DNA of 64,000 nucleotides from Ascoidea asiatica (GCA_001600695.1 BCKQ01000001.1:1950722-2014721), one strand, 5' to 3'. Shown: positions 10,931-23,354, counted from the stretch's first letter. Numbers and translations are program-made. The notes: generated by a model not told the origin, from the letters alone.

Positions 10931-13900
10931 GGATTCCGAAGAGGGTACCGTGGCTGAAGGCTTAGAAGCCCATTATGTTAACGATTCAACACCAGGAAAT
11001 AATTATATGTTTGAAACCACGACAAATATTGCTATTGGAAGTTCGTCAGTAAACAGTGGTGAAAACAATTTAACTATGGATTTGATTATGCCAAAGTAGT
11101 TTGGAAGTCAAATGATAAAGCAAGATTTAATTTGTGGTATGCAAATTTGGTACGAGTATTACCTATGCGTAAAATCAAAAATGCTATAAAGAAATATTTA
11201 GATTATACAGATCAATTATAAAACTAGTGATATAGTAAAGCATATTTTAACATTAAGTATTGGAGACAATTTTGCTGGCTTTCTAGATCCTACTGCTCAT
11301 GGAGTATTAGGTTCATCGAATTTAAGTTCTATAGCAGGAAAGCCTAGACAAGCATTTAAAATTTTTAATGATTTAAATGACTTCAAATTCAATGGAAAAG
11401 ATGTCAATAAACATATCATGCCAATAAATGGAATAAAGATGGAATTGGTAAAAGCTAAAAATCCCCTATCAAATTCAATTATTGTTAATTATATCTTAAA
11501 AGGATTAACAGGAAATTACGCAGTTTTGAAATTAATCATCAGAGCACAGAAAGCTAAACCCTCATTAGCTAAATTATTTACAACATTAATCAATTTGGCT
11601 AATCATGATCAAGAAAAAGATGAAACAACAGTTATTAAAGAGGTTAAAAATGTTGAAAAGTATAACAAATCCCGAAATAAATTTGGAATTGAGTTTGAAG
11701 GAAGTTACTTTGATTGTGGTAAGAGAGGACATAAAAAGTGTCAATGTCGAAAGCCGCTACAGGAAAATAAAAACAAATTTGGTTTGAACAATAATAAAAT
11801 ATCATTTGAATCAAAATTTACTTGTTTATTTAGTATTGAAAGAAACGAAAGAGCTACAGGATATGTTAATAGTATTGTCATAGATTCTGGTGCTGCGGCT
11901 ACTATTACAGGGAATATATCATTATTGCATAATACTAAAGATTATAATTATAGAAAATTAAAATTTAAGCAAGCAACTGGTGAAGAATTTGTTCCAGAAT
12001 CAGTTGGAGAATTAATTATTAATGTAGGAAATAATAAAGTTAATTTATTGCGATATTATTTTGCTGATATTAGACATACTTAAGTTGCTCCTTATCACTT
12101 AAAAGAAAAGGGATGTTCAATTAATGATGGAATTCTAAAGAAAAAAATTCGAACTTGAAAGAAAATACTATACCTATTAAATATGATAATAGAATATGGA
12201 TGATGATCAAAAATATATTGATAAGGAAAGTTTTAATGAATGAAATTAATCTTCATTCAAAGTTAGTTCATATAAATAAAAATACAATTATTAAAAGTGT
12301 TAACCATGGACTATTTTCAGGTGTAAAAGAGAAAGCTACAGAAGATATTAAAAACTTCGAATGTAAAACTTGTGGTATTTGAAAAGCTCCAAGATCTCCA
12401 AATTATAAAAGTTCGATGATAGAACCATCTTCGATGATTCATTGGAAAGCTGTTCATAGTGATATACCTGCACCATTTAAAACTTCAATTAATATTTAGT
12501 TTGATACATTCACTTATGAGTTTACTAGTTACTCATATGTTGTTCCAATGAAACAGAAATCTCATATTTATTATAACTTTGTTAATTATTAAAATTAATT
12601 AGAAATCAATATGAAAGAAGTATTAAAAGCTTACATTCCGATAATGGATCCGAATATATTTCGAAAACTTTTGTAGTAGTATCTGAAAAAAATGGTATTA
12701 TTCAAAGCTTCACTACTGCTTACACTCCTTCATCAAATCGTATTGCTGAGAAAAGGAATCATATTATTGTAAGAGATGCTAAACTATGATTGGATGGAAG
12801 TGATATATTTAGGAATAACGTTAAAAGTTTGTGTTTTGAAGCAATAATGTATGGTAAATTATTGCGAAATTCAACTTATAATGATTCTCTAAACGATAAA
12901 CCTTATCACCGTCTTTCTAAAAAAACGATTAATATTAAAAAACTTCATACTTTTGGTGCCAAAGTAACTATTACAGATTTGGGTATAAAGAATAAAAATT
13001 TGTCAAAGGTGTGAGAGGATATTTTATTTGACCATCTAGTAAATGTTTTGCTTGGAAAATATTCAATCCGGATATTAAAGGTCTTGTAGAAACAAAACAT
13101 GTGAGATTTTTTATTGAAGATGGATTTCTGAATGATGATGGATTGCTCACCGATGATTATATTGGTAATGATTTATAACAAAATTAAATATCTTGATATT
13201 GATATTAATGAAGAAGAATCTACAAACTCTAATAATAATCATAATAGTAGCAGTGAAAGTGAAAAATTATTTTCAGATAATAGTATTGGTGAAATATATC
13301 ATGAAAAACAAAATAAAACTTTGAAAGAAGGGAAAGCAATGATACATTGGAAGATTATTATAAACAGTCTGAAGTTGAGAATAATTATACAAATGATATT
13401 ACGGATATATACGACAGTTCTGAAATTGACAAAAAACTTGGTGGTCATAACTCAGATATTGAAGATATTATTAAAAATATTCAATCTGCTTTAGTGGGTG
13501 CAGATAATACAATTAGCGATATTGATGAATCAATTGCACCGAAAAAAATAGGTGCTATAGATAAACCTTATAAAGTAACTAAGCTTATATTGAAATTTGG
13601 TTCTAAAAGTTCTACTCCTGCAAATAGAAAAAAAATTTTAATAAACGATATAAATATAGAATTAGTATTGCAGAATTAGGTAACAATTTATTGGAAATGA
13701 ATAATTTAAATAAAGTTATAAATCTTCGAAGTGTTATGCAGGCAAAAGAAAGGCCTGATTCGTCTGAGAGAAAATCTTCTATTGATCTGGAATTAGCAAG
13801 TATCCAGGAATATGCAGGAAACAAAACTTGGTCGAAACTTATTGATGAATATGCATGCCCAAAATATCCTATTGAAACTAAGTAGGTATTTTATATTAAA

Positions 13901-15278
13901 CCTAATGGTAAATATAAAACTTGATTGGTTGCGTTGGGAAACTTAAGGGATGATAGTTCTTTTCAAGATACTTAAGCTCCTACAATGGATATGTCAATGC
14001 TAAAGCTAGGTTTAGCCTGGTGTATTAAAAAGGAATATAAATAAAAAGTTATTGATATTTCCACATGATTTTTAAATGCTAATTTAGATGGGCCTATCTT
14101 CATATATATTCCTGATACTGTTGATGGTTCAGACGGTAAGTATAAGATAGCAAAGCTAAATAAAGCATTATTTTCGATTCAAACAGAGTGGACGATTATG
14201 GCATAAAGCAAATACAGAATATTTCATAAGTCTCAATTTTGAGACTAATCCTGCTCCATCTGTTTAATTTCATAAGGAAGGGAAAATAAATGATGCTATG
14301 GTTCTAGTATTAGTTGATGATATAATGTTTATCACTAAGACAGGTGGCCGGTTCAAGTAAGTAAAAAAGTTTTTGAGAAACGCTTAGTTCTAAATTAACT
14401 TTAGGTCATGCAGAAAGAGACGGATACTTACTTGCATTTATTTTTGTCGAAGAATTAAGTAAAGAAAAAGAATCATTATGTAATAAGTTATCTTTGTAAA
14501 CTAATATAGAACAGTTTTTTAAGATATGTAATATTGAAGCTTTCACAAATAGAATACATTTAAGCCCAGAATTCAATTTAGTCTGTCTAGAGAAAATTTA
14601 GATTATAATGAGGAAGATTTCAAAAACAGAGAAAAAAAGATATAAAAGTATGGTTGGTTCCCTTCCTTATGTAGATACGAGACGCAGACCTCATGTAGGT
14701 TATGCTTGTAAAAATTTGGCGAGCTTTGCTATCCTTGTTCGTAAGAAATTGTTTAAAGAATGGGAAAATGTTGTGCAATATCTATACTTTACTAGAGCTT
14801 AAGGGGGACTAGTGTTTAATGATAAAAGTGTTGGTGATAATATTGCGATATCTGACGGTGCTGACTATTCTTCAGATCATGTTACAAAATCATCTATTTT
14901 AATAGTTACTTAATTTGGTAATTATGGGAATATTTCATAGACATATAACTTAACTCTTTTGGTATGTACTTCATCAAGCGAAGCTGATATACTAATGGAA
15001 TGTTAGCTATCAAAGGAACTGTTCGGTTATATCAACTGAAAGACTTTCTGGATTTTCACTTGAATTTCCGTATTATAATTAATTGGGATCATTTGGCTGT
15101 TGTAATGGTTATTGAACAAGAGAATTTTAATTCAACGAATAAACATTATGACGGTAAGTATCGGGCAAATCGTGAGGACATTAACCGTGGAATTATTACT
15201 GTGAAATATATCGGTACTGTTGACAGAAATGCTTCAACAATCATTTCTGACCTCAGTTCTTATAATACTAAGTTATGA
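10931..15278 (+). pseudogene. Ty1/copia retrotransposon polyprotein remnant (copia-2)
   Basis: A nearly full-length but dead copia gag-pol, AT-rich like its surroundings and different in sequence from copia-1. Gag begins at 10,931 (MDSEEG); a zinc-knuckle remnant FDCGKRGHKKCQC is near 11,709 with its first Cys apparently replaced by Tyr. Protease shows IDSGAAATI near 11,880. Integrase keeps HSDI (12,457), SDNGSEY (12,633) and NRIAEK (12,738). Reverse transcriptase keeps LVDDIMFI near 14,311. RNase H fragments run to about 15,278. The frame is cut by many TGA/TAA/TAG codons (for example 12,380, 13,920, 14,065) and several frameshifts. Many stops fall where C-to-T or G-to-A changes would explain them. 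No 3' LTR is visible. Confidence 0.9.
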
Positions 15279-15289
15279 TCCCTTGATTA

Positions 15290-15380
15290 TTTTTTTGTTT
15301 CAATTTTTTGTTTCAATTTTTATTATGTGTTTCAATTTTTATCATGTGTTTCAATTTTTTGTTTCACATTTTATTACGTC
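15290..15380 (+). repeat. Short direct repeats upstream of copy B
   Basis: Four to five copies of a T-rich unit around GTTTCAATTTTT, several with a following ATCATGTG or ATTATGTG, lie about 190-270 bases before the copy B start codon. A TATA-like GATATATAAAG is near 15,473-15,483. Analogous short repeat arrays precede copy C and the intact ORF at 39,069. Confidence 0.6.
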
Positions 15381-15565
15381 ATTAATTTGTTTATCTATTG
15401 TTTTATATTTTCGTGTTTGTTTATTTATTTCTCCATTAGGTAAACCTTTGCTTACATTTCGGAGAGCAGCATGATATATAAAGAGATATTGAAACACTTA
15501 TAATTATTTTAATTTAATTTTAATTTATTTTTTAAATTATTATTATTCTTTATTATTTATATCAC

Positions 15566-15960
15566 ATGTCAACTAACTTAATAATTTTACCTTCCCCCTC
15601 CTTAATTGAAACAATTAAACAATTTGAAAATAATTTAGGACTTTATCTCCCTCTTATTTTGGAATTTTATGTTCAACATAAGGACACAACTTTTTTTATT
15701 GATGATTCAAGTGATATTTCTATTAATAATAAAACTAAAANAATGTTTCAAAACTTAATTACTGCAAGTGCAAATCATATAATCATTTCAAAAAAAAAAA
15801 AAAAAAAAAAAATTACTATAAAAAGCTTTAGTTTTTTTCTTTTTTTGTTTTTAATTTTATTAATTTTTGAATTATCATCATTCAATTTGTTTNTAACAAC
15901 CTCAACTTATTAATAAATATTATTTTTTTTATATTGAATTAAAAAAATCTGACTTTTGTA
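15566..15960 (+). pseudogene. Copy B of the unknown ORF family, internally deleted
   Basis: The N-terminal about 75 codons match the start of copy C: both have an F-x-x-N segment, LPI/LILE(F/Y)Y, FFID-x-x-SD and SANH. After SANHIIISK the sequence runs into a poly-A tract (about 15,789-15,811) and then straight into the AT-rich 3' flank that copy A carries after its stop (ACTATAAA-AGCTTT, then TCATTCAATTT, then TATTGAATT). So the middle and C-terminal coding parts are missing between the SANH segment and the 3' flank. Two single ambiguous bases (15,741 and 15,893) fall inside. Non-functional. Confidence 0.6.
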
Positions 15961-16590
15961 AGCAGTACTGATCGAACGGTTGATTTAACGAAGAAGTCTT
16001 CCAGAAAGGTTTTTACTTTTTTAAATTCTAGGACATTAAACTATTGGGGATATAAGATTGTCAAAGTTATTTAATTATAAAACTTCGATTTTATTCTAGA
16101 GATTTAATAAAGGCGGTGTACTAACAGTTTGATCTTTGGGATTATATTATTTTTGAAGCACGAACTTTTTATTGCAATTTTTTTTTTTTAACCTTTGTTG
16201 AATTTTAATATGAGTTATGAACAGTTTAGTGAATTGAACTATTCTTGATTCATAAGTATGCTGATTTTAATCATTACTAATGGGTTATGATGGTCATTAC
16301 TGGTGGTTGATTAAGGAGAAAACAAAATTGTTATTATTTTCAATGTTATTGTTATGCTGATTATATTGAAAGTCATTATTCCACTTCTTATTATTTTTAG
16401 CGAATGTTTTGAATATACCAATTTGACGAGACTGTTTGTGTTCTACTGGTTTGGTCTAATTAAATTTATTCAGATGACTTTGATTGGTGCTTTTGATAGG
16501 TGAATTACTGGGAATGTGCTATATAATAATATAAGTTCTGGGTATGAGCTTTACCATAGTGAACCACGAGTGCTCAATAACAGGGTGACG
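15961..16590 (+). other. Degraded copia-related 3' flank
   Basis: No gene. The part from about 16,430 to 16,590 resembles the copia-like 3' end at 10,620-10,701 and finishes with GGTGACG directly before TGTTGGACATT. It is read as the end of another, otherwise missing, copia element. Confidence 0.35.
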
Positions 16591-16807
16591 TGTTGGACAT
16601 TGTATGCTAAAATAGATTTTATTGTAACGACCCCCAGACAGCTCTCAAGGAGAAATGTACTACGGTCAGTTTATTCCCTCGTAGAAACTAATCTGCAAGG
16701 CTTGTGACTCATTTCCAGAGTTCCACCTCTGTGTTATTATGGGAGATAAAAATTGCTATCTGATTCTTATTGATAAACATTCTCTTCTTCCTTATTTTAA
16801 GACAACA
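16591..16807 (+). repeat. Possible copia LTR (solo or remnant)
   Basis: Starts TGTTGGACATT after a GGTGACG junction shared with 10,696-10,702, and an AACA occurs 217 bases later, close to the 209-base length of the LTR at 10,702. The body does not match that LTR by eye, so this is a tentative call based on the start motif. Confidence 0.25.
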
Positions 16808-18840
16808 CAAGGACAGGAGTACGGTTGTTCTGGGGATACAATGTACATTTTTGGTATATATACTCAGCAAAAAAATATATATGATATTACTTAGTTAGGC
16901 AATTTAATTTATACAGCCAGCAATAATAAAAGTCAATAGGTGTATCGGAAGTTAATTTAAAAAAATACCAAGCAAATTTAATTAGGCAACTACCTCTAAC
17001 ACGGTATCTTTGAAAAGAGATGAATTCGCACAAACATCCATAATGAATGACAAAATACCAAAAATGTTACGTTTTTTTTTTGTTGTTCCTTAATCAGGCT
17101 CATGATAAAGAACAACGCTATGTATGTATTATTGTACAAGCACTAAAAATAATAAACTGCTCACTAAGCAGTATCGTTTCTCATTGGCCAGGTAAGATGC
17201 TATCGAAAACTTAAGTGCACTATGTCTTAGGAAGCAATGCAATTATTCCAACCTTTATTACCAGTCCCAACGGCATGCTAGGTCAGTCAGCAGGCTTGTC
17301 CTGTAATTTATACCCTAATATGATGTTCAAAGCAAGAAGGGGCAATCGATAACAAGTAATGCAGTGTCTTACTCTAAAAACGGATGCCGTTGTCAAACCT
17401 CCAGAGCACAACTTAACTCGACTCGTCTGTTTACAGAAACGTATGCAAAAAAGGGGGAGAAAATTGAAAAAAATTGTCTGTATTATAATTTAAATGGATA
17501 TACACAAAAAAATGAGTATATGGAAACACTTACAAATGCAAAGGTAAAGAGGAAACCTTTATTAAAAAGGAATACTTAAACATTTTTGGTTATAAAACCT
17601 AAACTGTGTAGGTTAGGAATTTGTTCCATAAAGTAAAATTTCTTTGATTGAGAAAGGAAGGAAGCGTTGCTATTTTATGTAGTATCTCAGCATGCTATGA
17701 TTTAATGGTAAAACACAAATAAATAAATCAGACGTGTTATACGATATGAACAGTAGACCCGTATTTACATTTGTAGCCGCTACAGCCAAACAAACAATAA
17801 AACGTAATATTATAAGAAAATAACGAACCTTAAATTAGAAGACAGCTTATTGTAATTTTGTTTTGAAAATAACCTGTTTTTATGGCCAGAAAAACACGAG
17901 CACAAACGTTGCCGGGGTGCCAACAACAATCTCTTGACAATTAAAACAGGGCCGCCGGTAAGGCTTTCAAAGTTTCTGAACTCTGTGCGAGTTTTTTTAA
18001 ACGGAATAAAATATATCTGTGTTACAAAGTATTGCGGTTGTGAACGGTGTGTTAAAACTCAAAATATTTACGGTCTTCGAAATTGTTATCAAAGCTATTA
18101 GAAAAAAGGTATTTAGCGATAAAATTGTTGATAATACTAATCACGAACATTTATAGAAATATCATGAGGAATAGAAAAGAATAATATATTCAAAAAAGAA
18201 GTCTAATTAAATAATGATGTACAAGAGCCATAAAACATTCAGATAATGGTAATATATATGACCAATAGATAATTCATTATATATTTACAAAACCCCTCTT
18301 GAATTTTAAAAATTAAACATAATATATGTAAAAAACCGATCAAGTAATTTGACTAATCCAAATACAAATTTTATTTCAGATATATGACACAAGTAAGTAT
18401 TACTGCTCGCATTGAAACTTTCAATTACAAATTCATTTGAAAACTGATTAAGTGGCTATGATAAATTTATTTTTAAAATCTTTAATTTATAATAAACACA
18501 ACCGGAGTATTGATAAAAATAATTTATTGGAATGCCATACAAATCGATGTTGTTTTTTTAACAATATAGCCTTCGGTTTTTCTTCATATCAGTTGCTATG
18601 TGAATAACACTATCAGGTGAACGACATTTTTTGTACAAATTGAATTCAGAAAATATATCCAGAAAAAATCTTGCGGACTTACTTGAAAACTCACTTTTAA
18701 TCTCCATGATCATTATTTCTCGATTGCCGTTTAATTTATCGTTGGATAATAATTAGAAGTTTCGTAATGGAATTATTGTTTTTTTAGAAAATGATAGTTT
18801 CTGAGAGCCATAAAGTAAAGATAATGCTTTGTTCACCAAA
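16808..18840. other. Degraded AT-rich sequence without a recognisable gene
   Basis: Two kilobases with only short open stretches (the longest, 17,364-17,579, is 71 codons with no recognisable motif) and no LTR, tRNA or repeat array that I can define. Some pockets (17,160-17,400 and 17,900-17,980) are GC-richer, suggesting further old element fragments. Confidence 0.4.
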
Positions 18841-18849
18841 TTTGACTGG

Positions 18850-21180
18850 CTCTGCGAATTCTGTTTGATCATTTTGAACTAATGATTGGATCTTTCAAGA
18901 GCGTTAGTATTGTAGTTCACAGGATTCCCCGAAAATCTTATTCTTTCAACAATATGCTCCAATAAAATATGAACTGATAATGTTGAATAAGCTATGCCTT
19001 TATCATTTTGACTTTTCTGGACCATGATACATTCTGCTTTGAGCTTTAATATTAAGAAAGTCAAGAACGACAAAGTTTCATTTGTATATTTTTTTTTCTG
19101 TCAAACAATATTTGACATATTAAGACGATGTAAATTACTTTGTTACACTGAATATTCACAACCTTTAAAATAGCAGGAAATATTGCTAATTTGTACTGAA
19201 TTTCAATACTACTACCATATTTGAAAAAGTTTTTCAACTTACTGTAATCCAAGTTTTTACCATAGAATCCTTTAACAACTAGGATTTCGTTGATAGAAGC
19301 TTGAAAATTTGGGTGCCGAAATTTTAACCTAGTTACCATATCCTTCCCTATATTACTGAGCAATAAATGAATTAACTCAACTGCAAAAGCTTGACGTAAT
19401 TGAAGGTTTGATAACGTTTTGAGTTTGCCCGTTTTGACCTTATCACAAAATTGGGAGGATAGCTCCAAACGATTTGTACGCTTTCCACCAACAACTTCTC
19501 CAAAGGATCTTTTCATCAAACATAAAGGACTTGGTATGTTGAACCATCTGAATCAGTACCAAAAGTTGAATTTACTTCAGGAAAATCACCTGAGAAGTGA
19601 AGGACAACTAAAGAATAATTTTGTTCCAAAACAATAAATTTTTCTAAAGTTTCTAGCTGCTGATGAGCACGCATCTTTACTTGATCTTTCAAAATAATTG
19701 GTTGGGCTGACACTATATGATCGGCTAATGCTTCATTATAAAATTCATTTTTCAAATCGGGAGCTCTAAGTCGGATTTGGTGCTTTCTCCAAATTTTTCA
19801 TTACTGAAGTTGTTCAAACTTACGTAATGAGCTTCATATACAACAACAATACATTTATTACCAGTTTTACCATTATTGTAATCATTATAAATGGTAACAA
19901 GCATAATTGAATAACTCATCTTTGAGATAGTCCATATATTCTTTTTCAATTAAGATTTCCACCCATCTTCTGATTGGAAAATAAGCTAGATAGTTGTAAT
20001 TCTGTTGATCAACTATATCTTCATTCTTCATTTTTGCGCTCACCGCCTCAACATAAATTAAAAATCGTAATATATACTTTTTCAAGAGTTGTCCTACTAG
20101 CAAACTCCATGTTTTACAACTAAAGTATAATGACGTTTTCATTAATATTGTCCGCTCTTCCAATAACAAGTTATCGTTCGATTTAAATGCTTGGTCTTTG
20201 AGCATATCCTAAAAATGGTCATATATCGCAAACTTGGCGTTATAATTTCGAATTAAACAACTCACACTTGTGTCGAAAATCATATGTTTGTTGAAATTAA
20301 TGTCAAAATATACATCCTTTTCCATATTGCTAAAATTAAATGTAGTCGAGAGTGTCTGCCATTTATATCCCTTTAATACCAATTTTTTTGCTTTTTGTCG
20401 TAAAGCAATTTAACAGGTAATGGAGGCACGTGAGAACCAAACTTTGTAGGTATTCAGAATTTGGCTACAAAAATTAAACGGGATCTTATAAAAACCAAGT
20501 GCTCTTTTTACTAAAGTAAGCTACTTGACTGAACAATATTACCACCTCCCTACTTACTGCGGGATTAATGCTACAACTTATTTTTATTAAATATTTTCAA
20601 TTTTTTCTACACAGGTATATACGTGCTCTTAAAGCCCACGATTGGTTTACAAAAAAACACAAAAATTGGGATTAAAGGGGTAGGCCCCTTAATGATAGTG
20701 CTACGATATTAACCAATTCTCTTGAACAGGATAATGACATTGATTCTGCATCGGAATGAGCTGCGTATGTGACATCAAAATTTTAGCTCAGATCTATATT
20801 GATGACATTCTGTATCGGCATTAATTGGCTGACGTCTGGGGAATCTTCATTAATGTTCATTACTAACGCACTATAATTGTTAAAGCAGTGATTTCTGGAC
20901 TGGTCTAAAACTTGAGAATCAGACCCATCACTTATAAAGATTTTTTTTCTTTTTGATTTTAGTGGAATCAGGCCTGAGAGACGTAATACAAACTGCCTCA
21001 GAGGTGTATAAGATGATATTACGAATCGACCTACATCAACGTTTCCTAAATTAATCGAGAACCATTCGACACTGCTTGATGAGCTTGTTATTGAATTTAT
21101 TTCAATTTTACATTCGTTATCAGCGTTGATTTTAGATATTGCTCGATGCTTTCAATTGATGAAGTCAATTTAGAAGATTT
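18850..21180 (-). pseudogene. Unrecognised long minus-strand pseudogene, possibly a transposase
   Basis: Successive minus-strand open segments (about 20,990-20,620; 20,400-19,885; 19,949-19,752; 19,755-19,516; 19,519-19,061; 19,073-18,879) lie head to tail in changing frames and read as one protein of roughly 700 residues. Visible features: a basic then acidic N-terminal region (KSKRKKIFISDGSDSQ), a middle with many aromatic residues, GKRTNRLELS, LLLSNIGKDMVTRLKF, and a C-terminal GNPVNYNTNALERSNH. A large single-ORF protein broken in a transposon-rich block suggests a DNA transposon transposase, but I do not recognise the family and see no terminal inverted repeats. Confidence 0.4.
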
Positions 21181-21689
21181 CCCTTTTGATTCTTTTAGGA
21201 AATAAAAATGATTTTTATTTATCACATTTTCATTAAAGTGCTTGGTTGTAGCAATAGTGAAGTTGATTATTGTTAAGAAATGAAATTAATAACTGGAAAT
21301 AAAATATTAATTCTATAGTTATTATTTGGTTTCAGAGTCGATAAACTCTTTTTCGATTTTTTGAAATTATTATGGACTATTTCAACTGTAAATATACATG
21401 TTCAATGTCCAACATATATATATGTAGTAAGGTGTAGCCCACCTTACAATAGCAAGTTGGGTATTCCTAAAATATTTTTGTCAAACTTTTTATCAGACTT
21501 TTTTTTTAACATATTCATTTTCAAAACACTACTATGAGGTAACATGGAAACTGTCTAGTAGGACTTTTTTGTTTACCTTTTACTTTTCAAATTATTTCTA
21601 CCTAAAATATTTTTAAATTAATTTTTTTCTTTTTTTTTCTTTTTTATCAGAATTTTTTTAGACTTTTACAAATTATCTACTCGTAACCC
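21181..21689. other. Intergenic, no gene seen
   Basis: AT-rich sequence between the minus-strand pseudogene and the repeat array of copy C. It contains a GGTGTAGCCCACC inverted motif near 21,430 but no open frame or RNA gene that I can support. Confidence 0.4.
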
Positions 21690-21905
21690 TGGTTCACATT
21701 GGTATCAAATTCTTTAACATTTCTAACAAATACTTTAATATTAGTATCAAACTGTTTTTATATGAATATAAGAAAGTTAACAATGGTATGAAAATCTATA
21801 ACATTGGTATCAAATACTTTAACATTGGTATCGATTTGTTTTTATATATGTATCAGAAATTTTCAATTGGTATCACAAACCTAATTCTAGTATCAAAAAA
21901 CTATC
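21690..21905 (+). repeat. Degenerate GGTATC direct-repeat array upstream of copy C
   Basis: About eight imperfect copies of a unit close to ATTGGTATCAAA, several followed by TACTTTAAC, spaced roughly 20-40 bases apart, end about 130 bases before the copy C start codon. A TATA-like CTATTTAAG is near 21,960. Position and spacing would suit a multi-site protein-binding region or a decayed minisatellite; function is inference. Confidence 0.65.
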
Positions 21906-22032
21906 ATATTACATTGTCCCATAAACATGGTCACAATTTGGTTTGATCAAATTTTTCCTCTATTTAAGCTACAATATTTCTTTTTCTTCTCTTCAAACAT
22001 AATTTATTTTCGACATCAAATCAATTTACAAT

Positions 22033-22965
22033 ATGACTTCATTATCTACATCAGTCTCAGGAACACTTAGCAAATTCAACCATAATGTTAAACTATATAA
22101 GTTGCCTATTCTTGAATACTATTTCCTTAACAATAAAACATTTTTTTTTATTGACTTGGTATCAGACAATCAAGTTCATATTAAATCGGCAAGGGTTATA
22201 TCCGAAATCATGATGATCAGTGCAAATCATTTCCCAATATTACTATATTTTGCAAAAGCTGATTTTTTCTTTTCATACATTAATAATAAACTTTATTATC
22301 TAGGTACAAGCACCCCGCTTTTAATATCTGCCCTCAATGTTGTGAAAAAGATATTCCCTTATGTTATGGCAGAGGCTATCATATATCCGTTTTTCTTTAA
22401 CGCCACAAAAAATGAGCCTTTTTCAAAATATTCTTCGTCTGCTCAATATATTATTATTGTACATTCCATTGTGTTTGGGGAAAAGGCTAGATGTATCTGT
22501 TATGAACACGATATCTCCCAAATAATTTGTGAACTAGTATTACATCCCCTCAAAGACTCCACGGAAAATCGTTACTTAATTGAGGATGTTATGCAACATC
22601 AGGTGACTATTACCAGTATGCAGCAAGCCATTGAGAATATTAAGGTTCTTCTTGAAAAAGGTGTGACAGCGGAATTCTTCAACAAAATACTTTCAGCCAA
22701 TCCAACTCAATTAAACGGCTAAACAAAATTACAAAAATTCCGTTTTTATTTACATCCGGATGGTACCGCCCGTTATCACACGGTTAATAAGGATATTGGA
22801 AAATTGGTAATTAATTCAGAAACCTATAACCAATCCGTTCTACGTCTAATGGAAGTTGACCCTAATAAAAATACCATCCCTAAGGATCGTCTCTGGCGTA
22901 TTATGAAACGTAAGTATTTTAATTTTACAAAATCTGTGGTCGATTGTTTATCTCCTAAACCGTGA
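22033..22965 (+). pseudogene. Copy C, longest member of the unknown ORF family
   Basis: From the ATG at 22,033 a 229-codon frame runs to TAA at 22,720, and the same frame continues for another 80 codons to a TGA at 22,963. The continuation (LQKFRFYLHPDG, then GKLVIN and RKYF) is the part that matches copy A, so the TAA interrupts a longer protein of about 310 residues. The N-terminal part matches copy B. Visible features: a Leu/Tyr-rich N-terminus, SANH, Cys pair CICYEHD, and a predicted amphipathic helix IENIKVLLEKG. No signal peptide, zinc-finger or nuclease motif is evident. The acidic Ser/Asp tail of copies A and D is absent here, though the sequence at about 22,970-23,030 can be read as a diverged version of the segment before it. 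Unknown function. Either a single-mutation pseudogene or a gene needing readthrough. Confidence 0.6.
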
Positions 22966-23196
22966 GATGGGTTCCACTGAGATTTTTACAAAAATTCCGA
23001 AATTTTCGTTCTCTTATTGATGTGTTGTAAACATGCCAAGCTTTTGTAGAAATAGAACAGATCAATAACGCATCAGCCTAAAACATTCCTGAATAGAATT
23101 CAACTCGCCACATAGAATTTACTTGCCACACAATCTGTCACACGACTTACTTAAAATTTACACCTAAAAAAATTTCGAATATTTTTCAAAGCTTGT
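22966..23196. other. Short spacer between copy C and the gypsy LTR
   Basis: AT-rich sequence with no gene. Its first 60 bases resemble, in another frame, the Phe-rich segment that follows RKYF in copy A (FLQKFRNF...LIDV), so it probably belongs to copy C. The rest is unassigned. Confidence 0.35.
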
Positions 23197-23340
23197 AAGA
23201 TTTATCCCATTTATATAAATCACTAATCCCTTAATTATTAGAATTAACATTAATTCTAATAATTAAGCAATTCGAAATATATACCTTCAATAAATAGTTT
23301 AACGATATTAAATATCATCTAGATAGGCCTATCCATTACA
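23197..23340 (+). repeat. 5' LTR fragment of the Ty3/gypsy element
   Basis: These 144 bases, from AAGATTTATCCC to CTATCCATTACA, match the 3' part of the LTR at 29,878-30,076 with scattered differences, including the internal TTATTAGAATTAA palindrome-like block. The first 55 bases of the LTR are not recognisable, so the left LTR is truncated or replaced. The right end ACA is two bases from the primer-binding site. Confidence 0.8.
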
Positions 23341-23342
23341 CT

Positions 23343-23354
23343 TGGTAGCGCCGC
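23343..23354 (+). other. tRNA-iMet primer-binding site of the gypsy element
   Basis: TGGTAGCGCCGC is the reverse complement of the 3' end of yeast initiator tRNA-Met (including CCA), over 12 bases, and lies two bases after the 5' LTR. It is the expected start site for minus-strand cDNA synthesis in Ty3-type elements. Confidence 0.85.
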
